64,000 bases of DNA from Fictibacillus enclensis (GTDB taxonomy: Bacteria > Bacillota > Bacilli > Bacillales > Fictibacillaceae). A program made the translations under genes and the position numbers. The stretch spans positions 1,612,001 through 1,676,000 of the forward strand of contig NZ_KQ758617.1 in the NCBI RefSeq assembly GCF_001457035.1, written 5' to 3'. Below, in pieces: positions 8,119-16,376 of the stretch (its first letter is position 1; every line of letters starts with the position of its first letter). Below the pieces are notes generated by a model. That model ran no database searches. It was not told the origin of the DNA and saw nothing but the letters and a program-made list of their open reading frames with translations.

Positions 8119-9369
8119 TTAAATGACCATCATTTTGTTCATCGTCCGATAAAGCAGTTCAGCACCAAGCGCCAAATCCTCCGGAGAGGAATACTCTGCC
8201 GGATTATGGCTGATCCCATCTTTGCAGCGGACAAAACTCATTCCATAGTCACATGCATAGGAAAGCATCAGTGCATCATGAAACGGGCCACTCATCAATT
8301 CTGGCAATTCAAGTCCCATTTTCTTGCTTTCACTGTGCATGGTTTCTTTAATCCATTCCGCACAATATCTGGGTTCGCTGTTGGTGTCTTCTTGTATGTC
8401 ATAAGATAAATGGTATTTATCACAGATGTCGTTGATCTCCTGCCTTAGCTGTTTTTCATAGGCGTCCCTGCGATTTTGGTCAATATCCCGCAGATCAATG
8501 GTAAAGGTCACTTCCTCTGCGATAATATTTCTTGAATTCGGAAACACCTGTACATGCCCCACAGTTCCTACGGTTGGTGCTTTCTCATCCTGCCGGACAA
8601 TGCGATTGAGAGCAAGGGAGATTTCCGACATGCCGAGGATGGCATCCTGGCGCATAGCCATAGGAACGGAACCTGCATGACCGGCAAAGCCTTTTAGTTT
8701 CACTGTCCACCAAAGCGGACCTGAAATACCGGAAACGACGCCAAGCGGCAAGTTCCCTTTATCCAAAACAGGACCCTGTTCAATGTGCAGTTCCAAAAAA
8801 GCATGGATGCTGCCAGGTTTATATTGCGATTCCTGAAATTTTTTTGGGTCACAGCCAAATTCACGGAGTGCTTGTTCTCTTGTTACGCCATCCTGGTCTT
8901 TACGCTCCAGGTCAGCTTCTTCCAGCTTGCCAAGAATCCCCCTGGAGCCGAACAGCCCACGGTTAAAACGCCAGCCCTCTTCATCACAAAAGGATACCAC
9001 TTCAATGGGTCGTTCTGGCGTGATGCCCTGTTCATTGAGCGTAGCGACAGCTTCAATAGCAGAAAGGACGCCTGCCGGACCGTCATACCTTCCTCCGTAG
9101 GGCTGTGAATCCAAATGAGAACCCATCATGAGAACTGGTGCATCAGGGTTTTTCCCTTCCATCCGCCCAATAAGGTTTCCAAAGTGGTCAATCCTGACCT
9201 TTAATCCAGCCTCTTTCATCCAGGAGCCAACCAGTTCGAACGCTTCCTTTTCAACAGTAGAAAGAGCGGGACGGCATACGCCAGTATCTCCTATTCTCCC
9301 TATTTTGGAAAGCTCATCGAGACGGCCATTCAGCCGCTCACTATTAATCTTTAGTTCTTGAACCTGCAT
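8119..9369 (-). CDS. M20 family N-carbamoyl-beta-alanine / allantoate-type amidohydrolase
   Basis: 416-aa dinuclear-metal amidohydrolase of the M20 peptidase group that contains allantoate amidohydrolase, N-carbamoyl-L-amino acid hydrolase and beta-ureidopropionase. Metal ligands are recognisable: His85 and Asp96 (GSHLD...GGRYDG), Glu130/131 (FCDEEG), His195 (LELHIEQGP) and a C-terminal His in ISHNPAE. The dimerisation domain contains the HAGSVPM stretch. It lies downstream of the dihydropyrimidinase operon but is separated from it by an intrinsic terminator, so it may be made at a lower level. It would release CO2 and ammonia from carbamoyl-beta-alanine, the same step as the nitrilase-type enzyme nearby; specificity is uncertain. 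Confidence 0.85.
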   Translation of the reverse strand: MQVQELKINSERLNGRLDELSKIGRIGDTGVCRPALSTVEKEAFELVGSWMKEAGLKVRIDHFGNLIGRMEGKNPDAPVLMMGSHLDSQPYGGRYDGPAGVLSAIEAVATLNEQGITPERPIEVVSFCDEEGWRFNRGLFGSRGILGKLEEADLERKDQDGVTREQALREFGCDPKKFQESQYKPGSIHAFLELHIEQGPVLDKGNLPLGVVSGISGPLWWTVKLKGFAGHAGSVPMAMRQDAILGMSEISLALNRIVRQDEKAPTVGTVGHVQVFPNSRNIIAEEVTFTIDLRDIDQNRRDAYEKQLRQEINDICDKYHLSYDIQEDTNSEPRYCAEWIKETMHSESKKMGLELPELMSGPFHDALMLSYACDYGMSFVRCKDGISHNPAEYSSPEDLALGAELLYRTMNKMMVI

Positions 9370-9394
9370 CAGTACTCCTCCTTCTATGTATAAA

Positions 9395-9423
9395 AAGGCT
9401 GTTGACTATTGCCCAACAGCCTT
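9395..9423 (-). terminator. Intrinsic terminator inside the pyrimidine locus
   Basis: Perfect 10-bp stem AAGGCTGTTG / CAACAGCCTT followed on the minus strand by TTTTTA. It lies between the 75-aa gene and the M20 amidohydrolase gene. Confidence 0.85.
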
Positions 9424-9432
9424 CTTACTCTA

Positions 9433-9660
9433 TTATTCTGCCATCGTAAGATTCTTTTGCAATGAAACCATAACAGAAGAAAAATATTTTCTCGCATCGG
9501 CTGTTTCAATCAGCAATACCTCTTGATTACGTTGATTCGCTGATTCAAAAACAACCGTGGCTCCATCCAGATTTTCTGTAACTTTTGTTATCTTAAAGCC
9601 CTGGTTCAGCAGGAGATCAATTTTTGCCTTCTCTTCAAAATATTCCTGTGACGCAGTCAT
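9433..9660 (-). CDS. Small conserved-looking protein of the pyrimidine operon, unknown function
   Basis: 75-aa soluble protein not recognised as a named family. Sequence shows a short helical start (ASQEYFEEKAKIDLLLNQGF) and alternating beta-like segments (ITKVTENLDGATVVFES, EVLLIETADARKYFSS). ATG at 9660 has GGGAGG upstream. It follows the dihydropyrimidinase gene after 36 bp and is the last gene before the operon's terminator, so it is probably co-expressed with pyrimidine catabolism. No catalytic motif, signal peptide or membrane segment is visible. Confidence 0.75.
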   Translation of the reverse strand: MTASQEYFEEKAKIDLLLNQGFKITKVTENLDGATVVFESANQRNQEVLLIETADARKYFSSVMVSLQKNLTMAE

Positions 9661-9696
9661 ACACCAGCCTCCCTTGACTCTTAAAATACGAACGAT

Positions 9697-11115
9697 TCAG
9701 GATTTAGAAAGAGCTGCCATTTGTTTGTTCTCTGCGGCATTGAACCGTTTTCTCTTCACATACTGCCCTTTTCCGAGTGCGCCGACAAACTGTTTATCCT
9801 TGATGACAAACTCACCGCGAGACAGAACGGAAACCGGCTCCCCTGTCACCTTCATGCCTTCAAAGGCATTATAATCTACAGCCATATGGTGGGTTTGTAC
9901 GGAGATGGTCCGCTCCACTGCCGGATCAAAAATGACGATGTCCGCATCACTGCCAATAGCAATGGTTCCTTTTTCCGGAAAGAGACCGAACAATTTCGCA
10001 GAACGAGTAGAAATAATATCTACAAATTGATTAAGGGTAATTCGGCCCTTTTTTACGCCTTCTGAAAAAAGAACCGTAAAGCGGTCTTCAATAAACGGAC
10101 CGCCGTTTGGAATCTTTGTAAAATCACCTTTGCCAAGATCTTTTTGTCCTTCAAAATCAAACGAGCATTGATCCGAACCCAGTGCCTGCAGCTGGCCGTT
10201 CTTTAAAGCATTCCACAAATGCTCCTGATGCTGCTTTTCACGCAGCGGCGGTGACCAGACATATTTGGCGCCTTCAAAATTGGGCCGTTCCATATCACTT
10301 TGGTCCAATACAAGGTATTGCGGACAGGTTTCGCCATACACGTTATAGCCTTTGCTTCGTGCTTCTGCTATTTTTTCCACGGCTTCGCGGCAGGTGACGT
10401 GAACCACATACAATTGAGAATCGGCAAGTCCTGCCATCAAGCAGGCACGACCAGTTGCTTCGCCTTCGAGCTCCGGCGGACGCGTCAAAGCATGATAGAT
10501 TGGGTCGGTCTTTCCTTCATCAAGCGCCTTTTTTGTCAGAAAATCGATCACATCTCCATTTTCAGCATGAACCATTACAAGAGCTCCTTGCTCTTTGGCC
10601 ATAACCAGTGTTTTATAGAGAGTCTCGTCATCTGCCTGAAGCACATTTTTATAGGCCATAAAGACTTTAAAGGATGTGATTCCTTCCTCTTCGATTACTT
10701 GGGGAATTTCCTGCAGCACCTCTTCATTGATTTCTCCAATCATTAGATGGAATGAATAATCAATGACCGCTTTATCTTTCGATTTCTTATGCCACGTTTC
10801 AATCGAATTTTTCAATGGTACTCCTTTGTCTGTTAAACAAAAGTCAATGACTGTTGTTGTTCCGCCAAAAGCTGCAGCAATGGTTCCCGTTTCAAAATCA
10901 TCGCGGCTTACGGTTCCTCCAAAAGGCATCTCAAGATGGGTGTGGGGATCTACTCCGCCGGGAAACAAGTAACATCCTTCGGCATCAATCACCTCGAGTC
11001 CATCAGATGGCAAGTCCCGCCCAATGGCGGCAACCTTTCCGTCCTCGACCAGCACATCGGCAACATACGTATCAGATGCGGTAACAATGGTTCCGTTTTT
11101 AATGATCTTTTTCAT
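9697..11115 (-). CDS. Dihydropyrimidinase (hydantoinase)
   Basis: 472-aa cyclic amidohydrolase that opens dihydrouracil or dihydrothymine to the N-carbamoyl-beta-amino acid. All metal ligands of the dihydropyrimidinase/D-hydantoinase family are in place: His58 and His60 (VDPHTHLEMPF), carbamylated Lys150 (SFKVFMAYK), His183 (MVHAENGD), His239 (YVVHVTC) and Asp315 (LGSDQCSF). Length is normal. It is 15 bp downstream of preA and in the same operon, which gives the substrate: the product of PreAT. The substrate-binding tyrosine expected in this family is present in FMAYK (Tyr155). Confidence 0.95.
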   Translation of the reverse strand: MKKIIKNGTIVTASDTYVADVLVEDGKVAAIGRDLPSDGLEVIDAEGCYLFPGGVDPHTHLEMPFGGTVSRDDFETGTIAAAFGGTTTVIDFCLTDKGVPLKNSIETWHKKSKDKAVIDYSFHLMIGEINEEVLQEIPQVIEEEGITSFKVFMAYKNVLQADDETLYKTLVMAKEQGALVMVHAENGDVIDFLTKKALDEGKTDPIYHALTRPPELEGEATGRACLMAGLADSQLYVVHVTCREAVEKIAEARSKGYNVYGETCPQYLVLDQSDMERPNFEGAKYVWSPPLREKQHQEHLWNALKNGQLQALGSDQCSFDFEGQKDLGKGDFTKIPNGGPFIEDRFTVLFSEGVKKGRITLNQFVDIISTRSAKLFGLFPEKGTIAIGSDADIVIFDPAVERTISVQTHHMAVDYNAFEGMKVTGEPVSVLSRGEFVIKDKQFVGALGKGQYVKRKRFNAAENKQMAALSKS

Positions 11116-11130
11116 CGGCTTGTTCCTCCC

Positions 11131-12399
11131 TTAATTTCCTTTAAAACCCGCCAGTACCGTTTGGCGTTCATTCCAAGTCATGGGCGGCTGTTCATGCGGC
11201 AGTTCCACCATGTCGATGGCGCCGTCTTCAGGACAGACGATAGAGCAAAGATTGCATCCGACACAATCGTCTTCCCTCACCTGTAAGTAACGGTTGCCGT
11301 CCGGATCGGTCAGCATGTCAATGCACTGATGTGAGGTATCTTCACAAGCAATATGGCATTTGTTGCAGTTGATGCATACATCCTGGTTGATGCGGGCGAC
11401 AATCCTGTAATTCAGATCAAGGTTGCCCCAATCCGAATAGCGTTCCACCGACTTGCCGATCAGATCCTGAACAGATGCAATGCCCTTATCATCCAAATAG
11501 TTGTTCAAACCGTCGATCATATCTTCCACTATGCTGAATCCATGGTGCATGGCGGCGGTACATACCTGTACACCGCCTGCGCCCATCAGCATAAACTCAA
11601 CGGCATCCTTCCAGGTGGAAATACCGCCAATTCCTGAAATAGGCACATTAATTAGCGGGTTTCTTGCACATTCTGCCACCATGTTCAGCGCAATTGGCTT
11701 AACAGCCGGACCACAATAGCCTCCGTGAGCGCCTTTTCCGGCCACATGCGGAATGGTATTCCATGTATCAATATCCACGCCAGCCAGGCTGTTGATCGTA
11801 TTGATCATGCTGATGGCGTCTGCGCCTCCCTGAACGGCAGCACGCGCCGTTACGGTAATATCGGTGATATTTGGTGTCAGCTTAACAATAACGGGTGTCC
11901 GTGCGGCTTCCTTTGCCCACATGGTCTGGGCTTCCACAAGGTCCGGCTGCTGACCGGAAGCAGCGCCCATTCCCCGTTCCGCCATTCCGTGGGGACATCC
12001 GAAGTTTAACTCAAGCCCATCAACACCCACATCTTCCACTCGTATGACAATTTCATGCCACTTTTCCCGTTGGGGCTCTACCATGAGCGAAGCAATAATG
12101 GCGTGGTTTGGAAACCTTTTTTTCGTTTCATAGATTTCCTTTAAATTGACTTCAAGCGGACGATCGGTAATCAGCTCAATGTTGTTGAACCCGGCTACTT
12201 TTTTACCGTTAAAACTGACAGCCGCAAAGCGGGCCGTTGTATTGATGATCGGTTCCCCCAGCGTCTTCCATACGGCGCCTCCCCAGCCTGCTTCAAACGC
12301 ACGCTGAACCTGATAGCCGGAATTGGTTGGCGGTGCAGAAGCGAGCCAAAAAGGGTTTGGTGACTCTATGCCTGCAAGGTTGATTCGAAGATCTGCCAT
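11131..12399 (-). CDS. preA: NAD-dependent dihydropyrimidine dehydrogenase, subunit PreA
   Basis: 422-aa catalytic subunit that reduces uracil/thymine to the 5,6-dihydro form. The N-terminal 310 residues are a dihydroorotate-dehydrogenase-like FMN barrel; the catalytic-loop sequence NFGCPHGMAERGMGAA is present. The C-terminus carries two [4Fe-4S] ferredoxin motifs (CINCNKCHIAC near residue 344 and CVGCNLCSIVC near 385). Same architecture and near the same length as E. coli PreA. It lies 25 bp after preT; PreT supplies electrons from NAD(P)H. Confidence 0.96.
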   Translation of the reverse strand: MADLRINLAGIESPNPFWLASAPPTNSGYQVQRAFEAGWGGAVWKTLGEPIINTTARFAAVSFNGKKVAGFNNIELITDRPLEVNLKEIYETKKRFPNHAIIASLMVEPQREKWHEIVIRVEDVGVDGLELNFGCPHGMAERGMGAASGQQPDLVEAQTMWAKEAARTPVIVKLTPNITDITVTARAAVQGGADAISMINTINSLAGVDIDTWNTIPHVAGKGAHGGYCGPAVKPIALNMVAECARNPLINVPISGIGGISTWKDAVEFMLMGAGGVQVCTAAMHHGFSIVEDMIDGLNNYLDDKGIASVQDLIGKSVERYSDWGNLDLNYRIVARINQDVCINCNKCHIACEDTSHQCIDMLTDPDGNRYLQVREDDCVGCNLCSIVCPEDGAIDMVELPHEQPPMTWNERQTVLAGFKGN

Positions 12400-12424
12400 A
12401 CTATGAACCTCCTCATTTGAATGG

Positions 12425-13798
12425 TTAGGCTGTTTCGATCATTGAGTTTCTTAGTTTCTGATGGACCGCATAAGCCGCAGTCTTGCCTTGCTGAGCCGCT
12501 GTCACCACCATTGCTTCTCCTTGACCGTCACCAAAAATGACATCTCCGGCTGCAAAAATCTTTTCATTGGACGTTTGATACGTTTCCAAATCCACTTTTA
12601 CGACGCCCCATTGATGTTGAAGGCCAAAAGCCTCCACAAGGGCGGTATGGCGGGTTTGTCCAATCGCTTTAATAACGGCATCCACTTCAAGCAGAAATTC
12701 GGATCCTTCTACCGGCACAGGCCTTCTTCGTCCGTCCGGCCCGGGTTCACCAAGCTCCATCCGAATGCATTCGAGCTGTTTCACAACGCCGTTTTCATCC
12801 CCAACAATGCGCACCGGGGCTGTCAGCCAGCGGAACTCAACATTATCCTGTTTGGCAAATTCGTATTCAAAATCATACGCCGTCATTTCCTCCTTTGTAC
12901 GGCGGTAGAGAATTTTTACGTTCTCAGCCCCAAGGCGGACGGAACAGGTAGCGGCATCAATCGCCGTATTTCCCGCTCCAATGACAGCAACCCGCTTTCC
13001 GACATACTGATGAGTCAGCTCTTTTGTTTTTGTTTCTTCAACAAACCGGATGGCGTCATGCACTCCATCGAGCTCTTCTCCTTCAATTTTCAGCATCGGC
13101 ACTTTGGACATCCCAACCGCGAGGATGACCGCATCATAGGCTTCCAAAATCTCGGCCGGATCAATGTCTCTTCCAACCTTTGTGCTGGTCTTGATTTCAA
13201 CACCCAGTTCCTCGACCTGCTTTACTTCCCATAGCGAAATACGCTCTGGAAGTCGGAAAGACACAATGCCATAGGTATTGAGCCCGCCGGCCCGTTCCTT
13301 TGCTTCAAAAATGGTAACTTCATAGCCGAAGCGCGCCAGCTCCCGAGCTGCCGACAAGCCCGCCGGTCCGCCTCCCACCACGGCCACTTTCAAACCGTTC
13401 TTTTGGCCGCGTTCAAATAAGGCCTGTTCATTTTTGATGGCCCAGTCGGTCGCGAAGCGCTGCAAATCGCCGATCATGATCGGCTTTGTGGAATGGTTCA
13501 GCACGCATGCGCCTTCACAAAGCTCTTCTGTCGGGCAGACACGTGCGCAGCTTGCCCCCACAGGATTGGATTCCATGATGGTGCGCGCTGAGCCTTTTAA
13601 ATTGCCGGATGCGATTTTCTTAATAAAAGAAGGGATGTTAATGCCCGTCGGGCACGCCTGAATACAAGGAGCATCGTAACAGTATAAACATCGGTTTGAT
13701 TCATCCCTTGCGTCTGCGGGACTTAATCCTGACTTTACTTCATCGAAATTCCGCTGCAGATCCTCCAGCGAAATAAACACCTGGCTTCCGTTATTCAT
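12425..13798 (-). CDS. preT: Dihydropyrimidine dehydrogenase, subunit PreT
   Basis: 457-aa FAD/NAD(P) oxidoreductase subunit partnering PreA. N-terminal iron-sulfur region with CLYCYDAPCIQACPTG (about residues 38-55) and CARVCPTEELCEGAC, followed by two Rossmann folds: FAD site VVGGGPAGLSAARELA and NAD(P) site VAVIGAGNTAIDAA. C-terminal IFAAGDVIFGDG is the second FAD motif. ATG at 13798 chosen (GGGAGG upstream); an in-frame TTG lies one codon earlier. Longer than E. coli PreT mainly at the C-terminus. 27 bp downstream of the nitrilase-type gene, same operon. Confidence 0.94.
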   Translation of the reverse strand: MNNGSQVFISLEDLQRNFDEVKSGLSPADARDESNRCLYCYDAPCIQACPTGINIPSFIKKIASGNLKGSARTIMESNPVGASCARVCPTEELCEGACVLNHSTKPIMIGDLQRFATDWAIKNEQALFERGQKNGLKVAVVGGGPAGLSAARELARFGYEVTIFEAKERAGGLNTYGIVSFRLPERISLWEVKQVEELGVEIKTSTKVGRDIDPAEILEAYDAVILAVGMSKVPMLKIEGEELDGVHDAIRFVEETKTKELTHQYVGKRVAVIGAGNTAIDAATCSVRLGAENVKILYRRTKEEMTAYDFEYEFAKQDNVEFRWLTAPVRIVGDENGVVKQLECIRMELGEPGPDGRRRPVPVEGSEFLLEVDAVIKAIGQTRHTALVEAFGLQHQWGVVKVDLETYQTSNEKIFAAGDVIFGDGQGEAMVVTAAQQGKTAAYAVHQKLRNSMIETA

Positions 13799-13825
13799 CA
13801 ACTTCGCCTCCCGTGATCTTTTGAT

Positions 13826-14716
13826 TTATGGTAAAAGCTCAGTCATTTCCTGATACGTTTCCGGACGTCTGTCTCTGAAAAACTGCCATGTATTTCTTAC
13901 TTCGCGGATCAATTCACGGTCCATGGTTCCAATGACCACTTCATCCTGGTCCCGGCTTCCGATCGCCACAAAACTTCCTCTTGGATCACAAAGGTAGGAT
14001 TGTCCATAAAATTCTCCAAGGTTCCATGGTCCTTCCATTCCGACGCGGTTGATCGCGCCGATATAATAGCCATTAGCCACGGCATGGGCAGGCTGTTCCA
14101 GTTTCCACAGATATTCAGAGAGACCAGCGACCGTGGCCGAAGGGTTAAAAACAATTTCTGCGCCATTCAGACCAAGCAATCTGGCGCCTTCAGGAAAATG
14201 CCGGTCGTAACAGATGTAAACTCCAACCTTCGCAAAAGCGGTATCAAATACGGGATAACCGAGGTTGCCCGGCTTGAAGTAATATTTCTCCCAAAAGCCG
14301 TTTCCGCTATCTCCAACATTAACTTGAGGAATATGATGCTTACGGTATTTTCCAAGATAGGAGCCATCTGCATCAATGACAGCAGCCGTATTGTAGTAAG
14401 TAGCGATGCCTTCCCGTTCATACATCGGCAGAACGATGACAATGCCCAATTCTCTGGCTAATGCCTGAAACCTGCTGGTCGTGGGACCGTTCGGAATTTC
14501 TTCTGCGGCGTCATACCATTTGGCATTTTGTTCCGTACAAAAATAAGGACCATAGAAAATCTCCTGCAAACAGACGATCTGTGCTCCTTTTTCAGCTGCA
14601 TGTCGAATCAGTTTGATATGCTTCTCAATTGCCATTTCTTTGTGAACCGCTACTGATTCACTTCCTTCTGCTTCATTGGAAGCCTGGATGAGACCAATCG
14701 TAACCAAGTTTGACAT
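13826..14716 (-). CDS. Nitrilase-superfamily beta-ureidopropionase
   Basis: 296-aa carbon-nitrogen hydrolase. The Glu-Lys-Cys triad of the nitrilase superfamily is visible: Glu in CLQEIFYGPYF, Lys in GKYRKHHIP, Cys in VYICYDRHFPEGAR. The ICYDRHFPE and LGLNGAEIVFNPSA segments are those of beta-ureidopropionase-like members. It would hydrolyse N-carbamoyl-beta-alanine to beta-alanine, CO2 and ammonia. First gene of the operon with preT, preA and the dihydropyrimidinase. Two adjacent ATG codons (14719, 14716); the second sits better behind GGGGAG. An M20 hydrolase further downstream could do the same step. Confidence 0.88.
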   Translation of the reverse strand: MSNLVTIGLIQASNEAEGSESVAVHKEMAIEKHIKLIRHAAEKGAQIVCLQEIFYGPYFCTEQNAKWYDAAEEIPNGPTTSRFQALARELGIVIVLPMYEREGIATYYNTAAVIDADGSYLGKYRKHHIPQVNVGDSGNGFWEKYYFKPGNLGYPVFDTAFAKVGVYICYDRHFPEGARLLGLNGAEIVFNPSATVAGLSEYLWKLEQPAHAVANGYYIGAINRVGMEGPWNLGEFYGQSYLCDPRGSFVAIGSRDQDEVVIGTMDRELIREVRNTWQFFRDRRPETYQEMTELLP

Positions 14717-14882
14717 CATATCTCCCCTTTTATTTATTTAATTGTTTGATAAGGCATGAAACGTTGGTGTCGGAAGGCTTGTGGTGTGGAAACGGAAAGG
14801 CGGTATGGATTCTTCAAAAATTTCTTGCTTAAACTATTCTCCAAAGATGGTATGTACTCTTTTTAAAATTCTGAATATTTTA

Positions 14883-14930
14883 ACTATACCTGTTTTTATT
14901 CCATTTTTCATTATACAATTTGTTAAATAA
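14883..14930 (-). promoter_or_regulatory. Promoter and candidate PucR-type activator site of the ureidopropionase-preTA operon
   Basis: On the minus strand a 24-bp motif (14930-14907) lies 18 nt upstream of a -10 box TATAGT (14888-14883). Read on the plus strand it begins TTCATTATACAATTTGTTAA. The -35 position reads only ATGAAA, so the promoter should need an activator. The same motif at the same distance occurs before the semialdehyde dehydrogenase operon. Confidence 0.6.
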
Positions 14931-14975
14931 ATACCCCATATTCATGGACACTATGTAAAATACATACGACAGATT

Positions 14976-15008
14976 GGAGCCATCGCCAGGGTATATGCCA
15001 ATGGCTCC
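14976..15008 (-). terminator. Weak hairpin after the aminotransferase gene
   Basis: Stem GGAGCCAT / ATGGCTCC (14976-14983 with 15001-15008) just downstream of the aminotransferase stop; no good T-run on the minus strand, so termination may be inefficient. The rest of 14720-15014 holds the promoter region described for the ureidopropionase operon. Confidence 0.4.
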
Positions 15009-15014
15009 GTTTCT

Positions 15015-16361
15015 TTATAATGCCGCTAGGACTTCTTTTACCGTTTTACCAAGAATCTCGAGGTCTTCATCATTGATATTGAGTGGCGGAGCAAGTGTCA
15101 GAACATTATTGTATCCGGCAACTGTATCACCATTTTTGCCAATCAATACGCCTTTTTCTTTGCAGGCCGCAATTACCCCATTGACCTGCTTGGCATCCAG
15201 CGGAGTTTTGGATTGCTTATCCTCTACCAGCTCAATACCGATCAGAAGGCCTTTTCCACGCACGTTGCCGACTAAAGGATGATCTTCAAGTTCACTAAGC
15301 TGCTGCATTAGCTTTTCGCCCTGACTCTTCGAATGGTCCACGAGATTTTCATTTTCCATAATTTCAAGGTTTTTCAATGCCACAGCACAGCTGGCGGGAT
15401 TCCCGCCGAATGTGTTCACATGGCGAAAATGATCATATTCCTCTTCTCCTTTAAACGCTTCATAGATTTCACGTTTAACGGCAGTGGCCGACAGAGGAAG
15501 ATAGGAACTTGTAATCCCTTTGGCCATGGTCACAATGTCAGGCTGCACATCATAATTCATGAATCCAAATCGTTTTCCGGTTCGCCCGAACCCATTGATC
15601 ACCTCATCGGAAATGAGAAGGGCTCCATGTTTCTTGCAAATTTCTGCTACCCGGCCCATATAGCTGTCGGAGGGGATTAGGACACCTCCCCCAGTTATGA
15701 TGGGCTCCATGATGACACCGGCAATCGTTTCTGAAAGTTCCCAGGTCATCACGCGATCAATCTCGCCCGCACACTCTTCACTGAAGGTTTCCGGTGTATG
15801 ATAATCCGGATGCCGGTAGCTGTCCGGAGGAGTAACATGCAGAAATCCTTGTGCCAGGGGTTCGTATTTGTATTTCCGCTGCGCCTGTCCTGTTGCGGCC
15901 AGAGCGCCCATCGAGTTTCCGTGATAGCCCCTGTAACGGGCAATAAATTTATGCCGGCCATGCTCTCCTTTTTGCTGATGATATTGCCGCGCAATTTTAA
16001 AGGCAGCTTCATTCGCTTCTGAACCGCTGTTTGAAAAGAAGATCACGTAATCTCCGCCCAGCCACTCATTCAGCTTTTCTCCCAGTTCAACTGCCGGCTG
16101 GTGGCTCTGCGTTAAAGGATAGTAAGGGAGTTCTTGTAATTGGTCGTAGGCGGCTTGTGCCAGCTCCTGCCTGCCATACCCGACATTGACGGACCAAAGC
16201 CCCGCCATCCCGTCCAGATACTTTTTCCCCTCCTGATCTGTGATCCATGAACCGCTTGCCGATTTCACTACCATCGTGGAAGGATGATAGCGCTTCATGG
16301 AATGCCATATATATTTTTCATCCTTTTGCTGCAGCACATCTTTTTGCTCAGTTTGCATCAT
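15015..16361 (-). CDS. Class III aminotransferase, beta-alanine:pyruvate type
   Basis: 448-aa PLP-dependent class III (omega) aminotransferase. The family motif LISDEVINGFGRTGK is followed by the PLP lysine in TMAKGITSSYLPLSA (about residue 280). N-terminal WHSMKRYHP and GLWSVNVGYGRQEL are typical of beta-alanine/omega-amino-acid:pyruvate aminotransferases. In the pathway context it should convert beta-alanine (or beta-aminoisobutyrate) to malonate semialdehyde. It follows the semialdehyde dehydrogenase gene by 15 bp. GAGGAG lies 5 nt before ATG 16361. Acceptor (pyruvate or 2-oxoglutarate) not determined. Confidence 0.9.
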   Translation of the reverse strand: MMQTEQKDVLQQKDEKYIWHSMKRYHPSTMVVKSASGSWITDQEGKKYLDGMAGLWSVNVGYGRQELAQAAYDQLQELPYYPLTQSHQPAVELGEKLNEWLGGDYVIFFSNSGSEANEAAFKIARQYHQQKGEHGRHKFIARYRGYHGNSMGALAATGQAQRKYKYEPLAQGFLHVTPPDSYRHPDYHTPETFSEECAGEIDRVMTWELSETIAGVIMEPIITGGGVLIPSDSYMGRVAEICKKHGALLISDEVINGFGRTGKRFGFMNYDVQPDIVTMAKGITSSYLPLSATAVKREIYEAFKGEEEYDHFRHVNTFGGNPASCAVALKNLEIMENENLVDHSKSQGEKLMQQLSELEDHPLVGNVRGKGLLIGIELVEDKQSKTPLDAKQVNGVIAACKEKGVLIGKNGDTVAGYNNVLTLAPPLNINDEDLEILGKTVKEVLAAL

Positions 16362-16376
16362 ATATTCTCCTCTCTG

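Noticed and set aside
8206-9361. Several plus-strand open frames of 60-107 codons across the M20 gene
   Set aside because: All antisense to the clear M20 amidohydrolase reading frame.
12461-13234. 257-codon open frame on the plus strand
   Set aside because: Lies wholly antisense to preT, has no RBS and a cysteine/phenylalanine-rich, non-protein-like composition; a shadow of the preT codon pattern.
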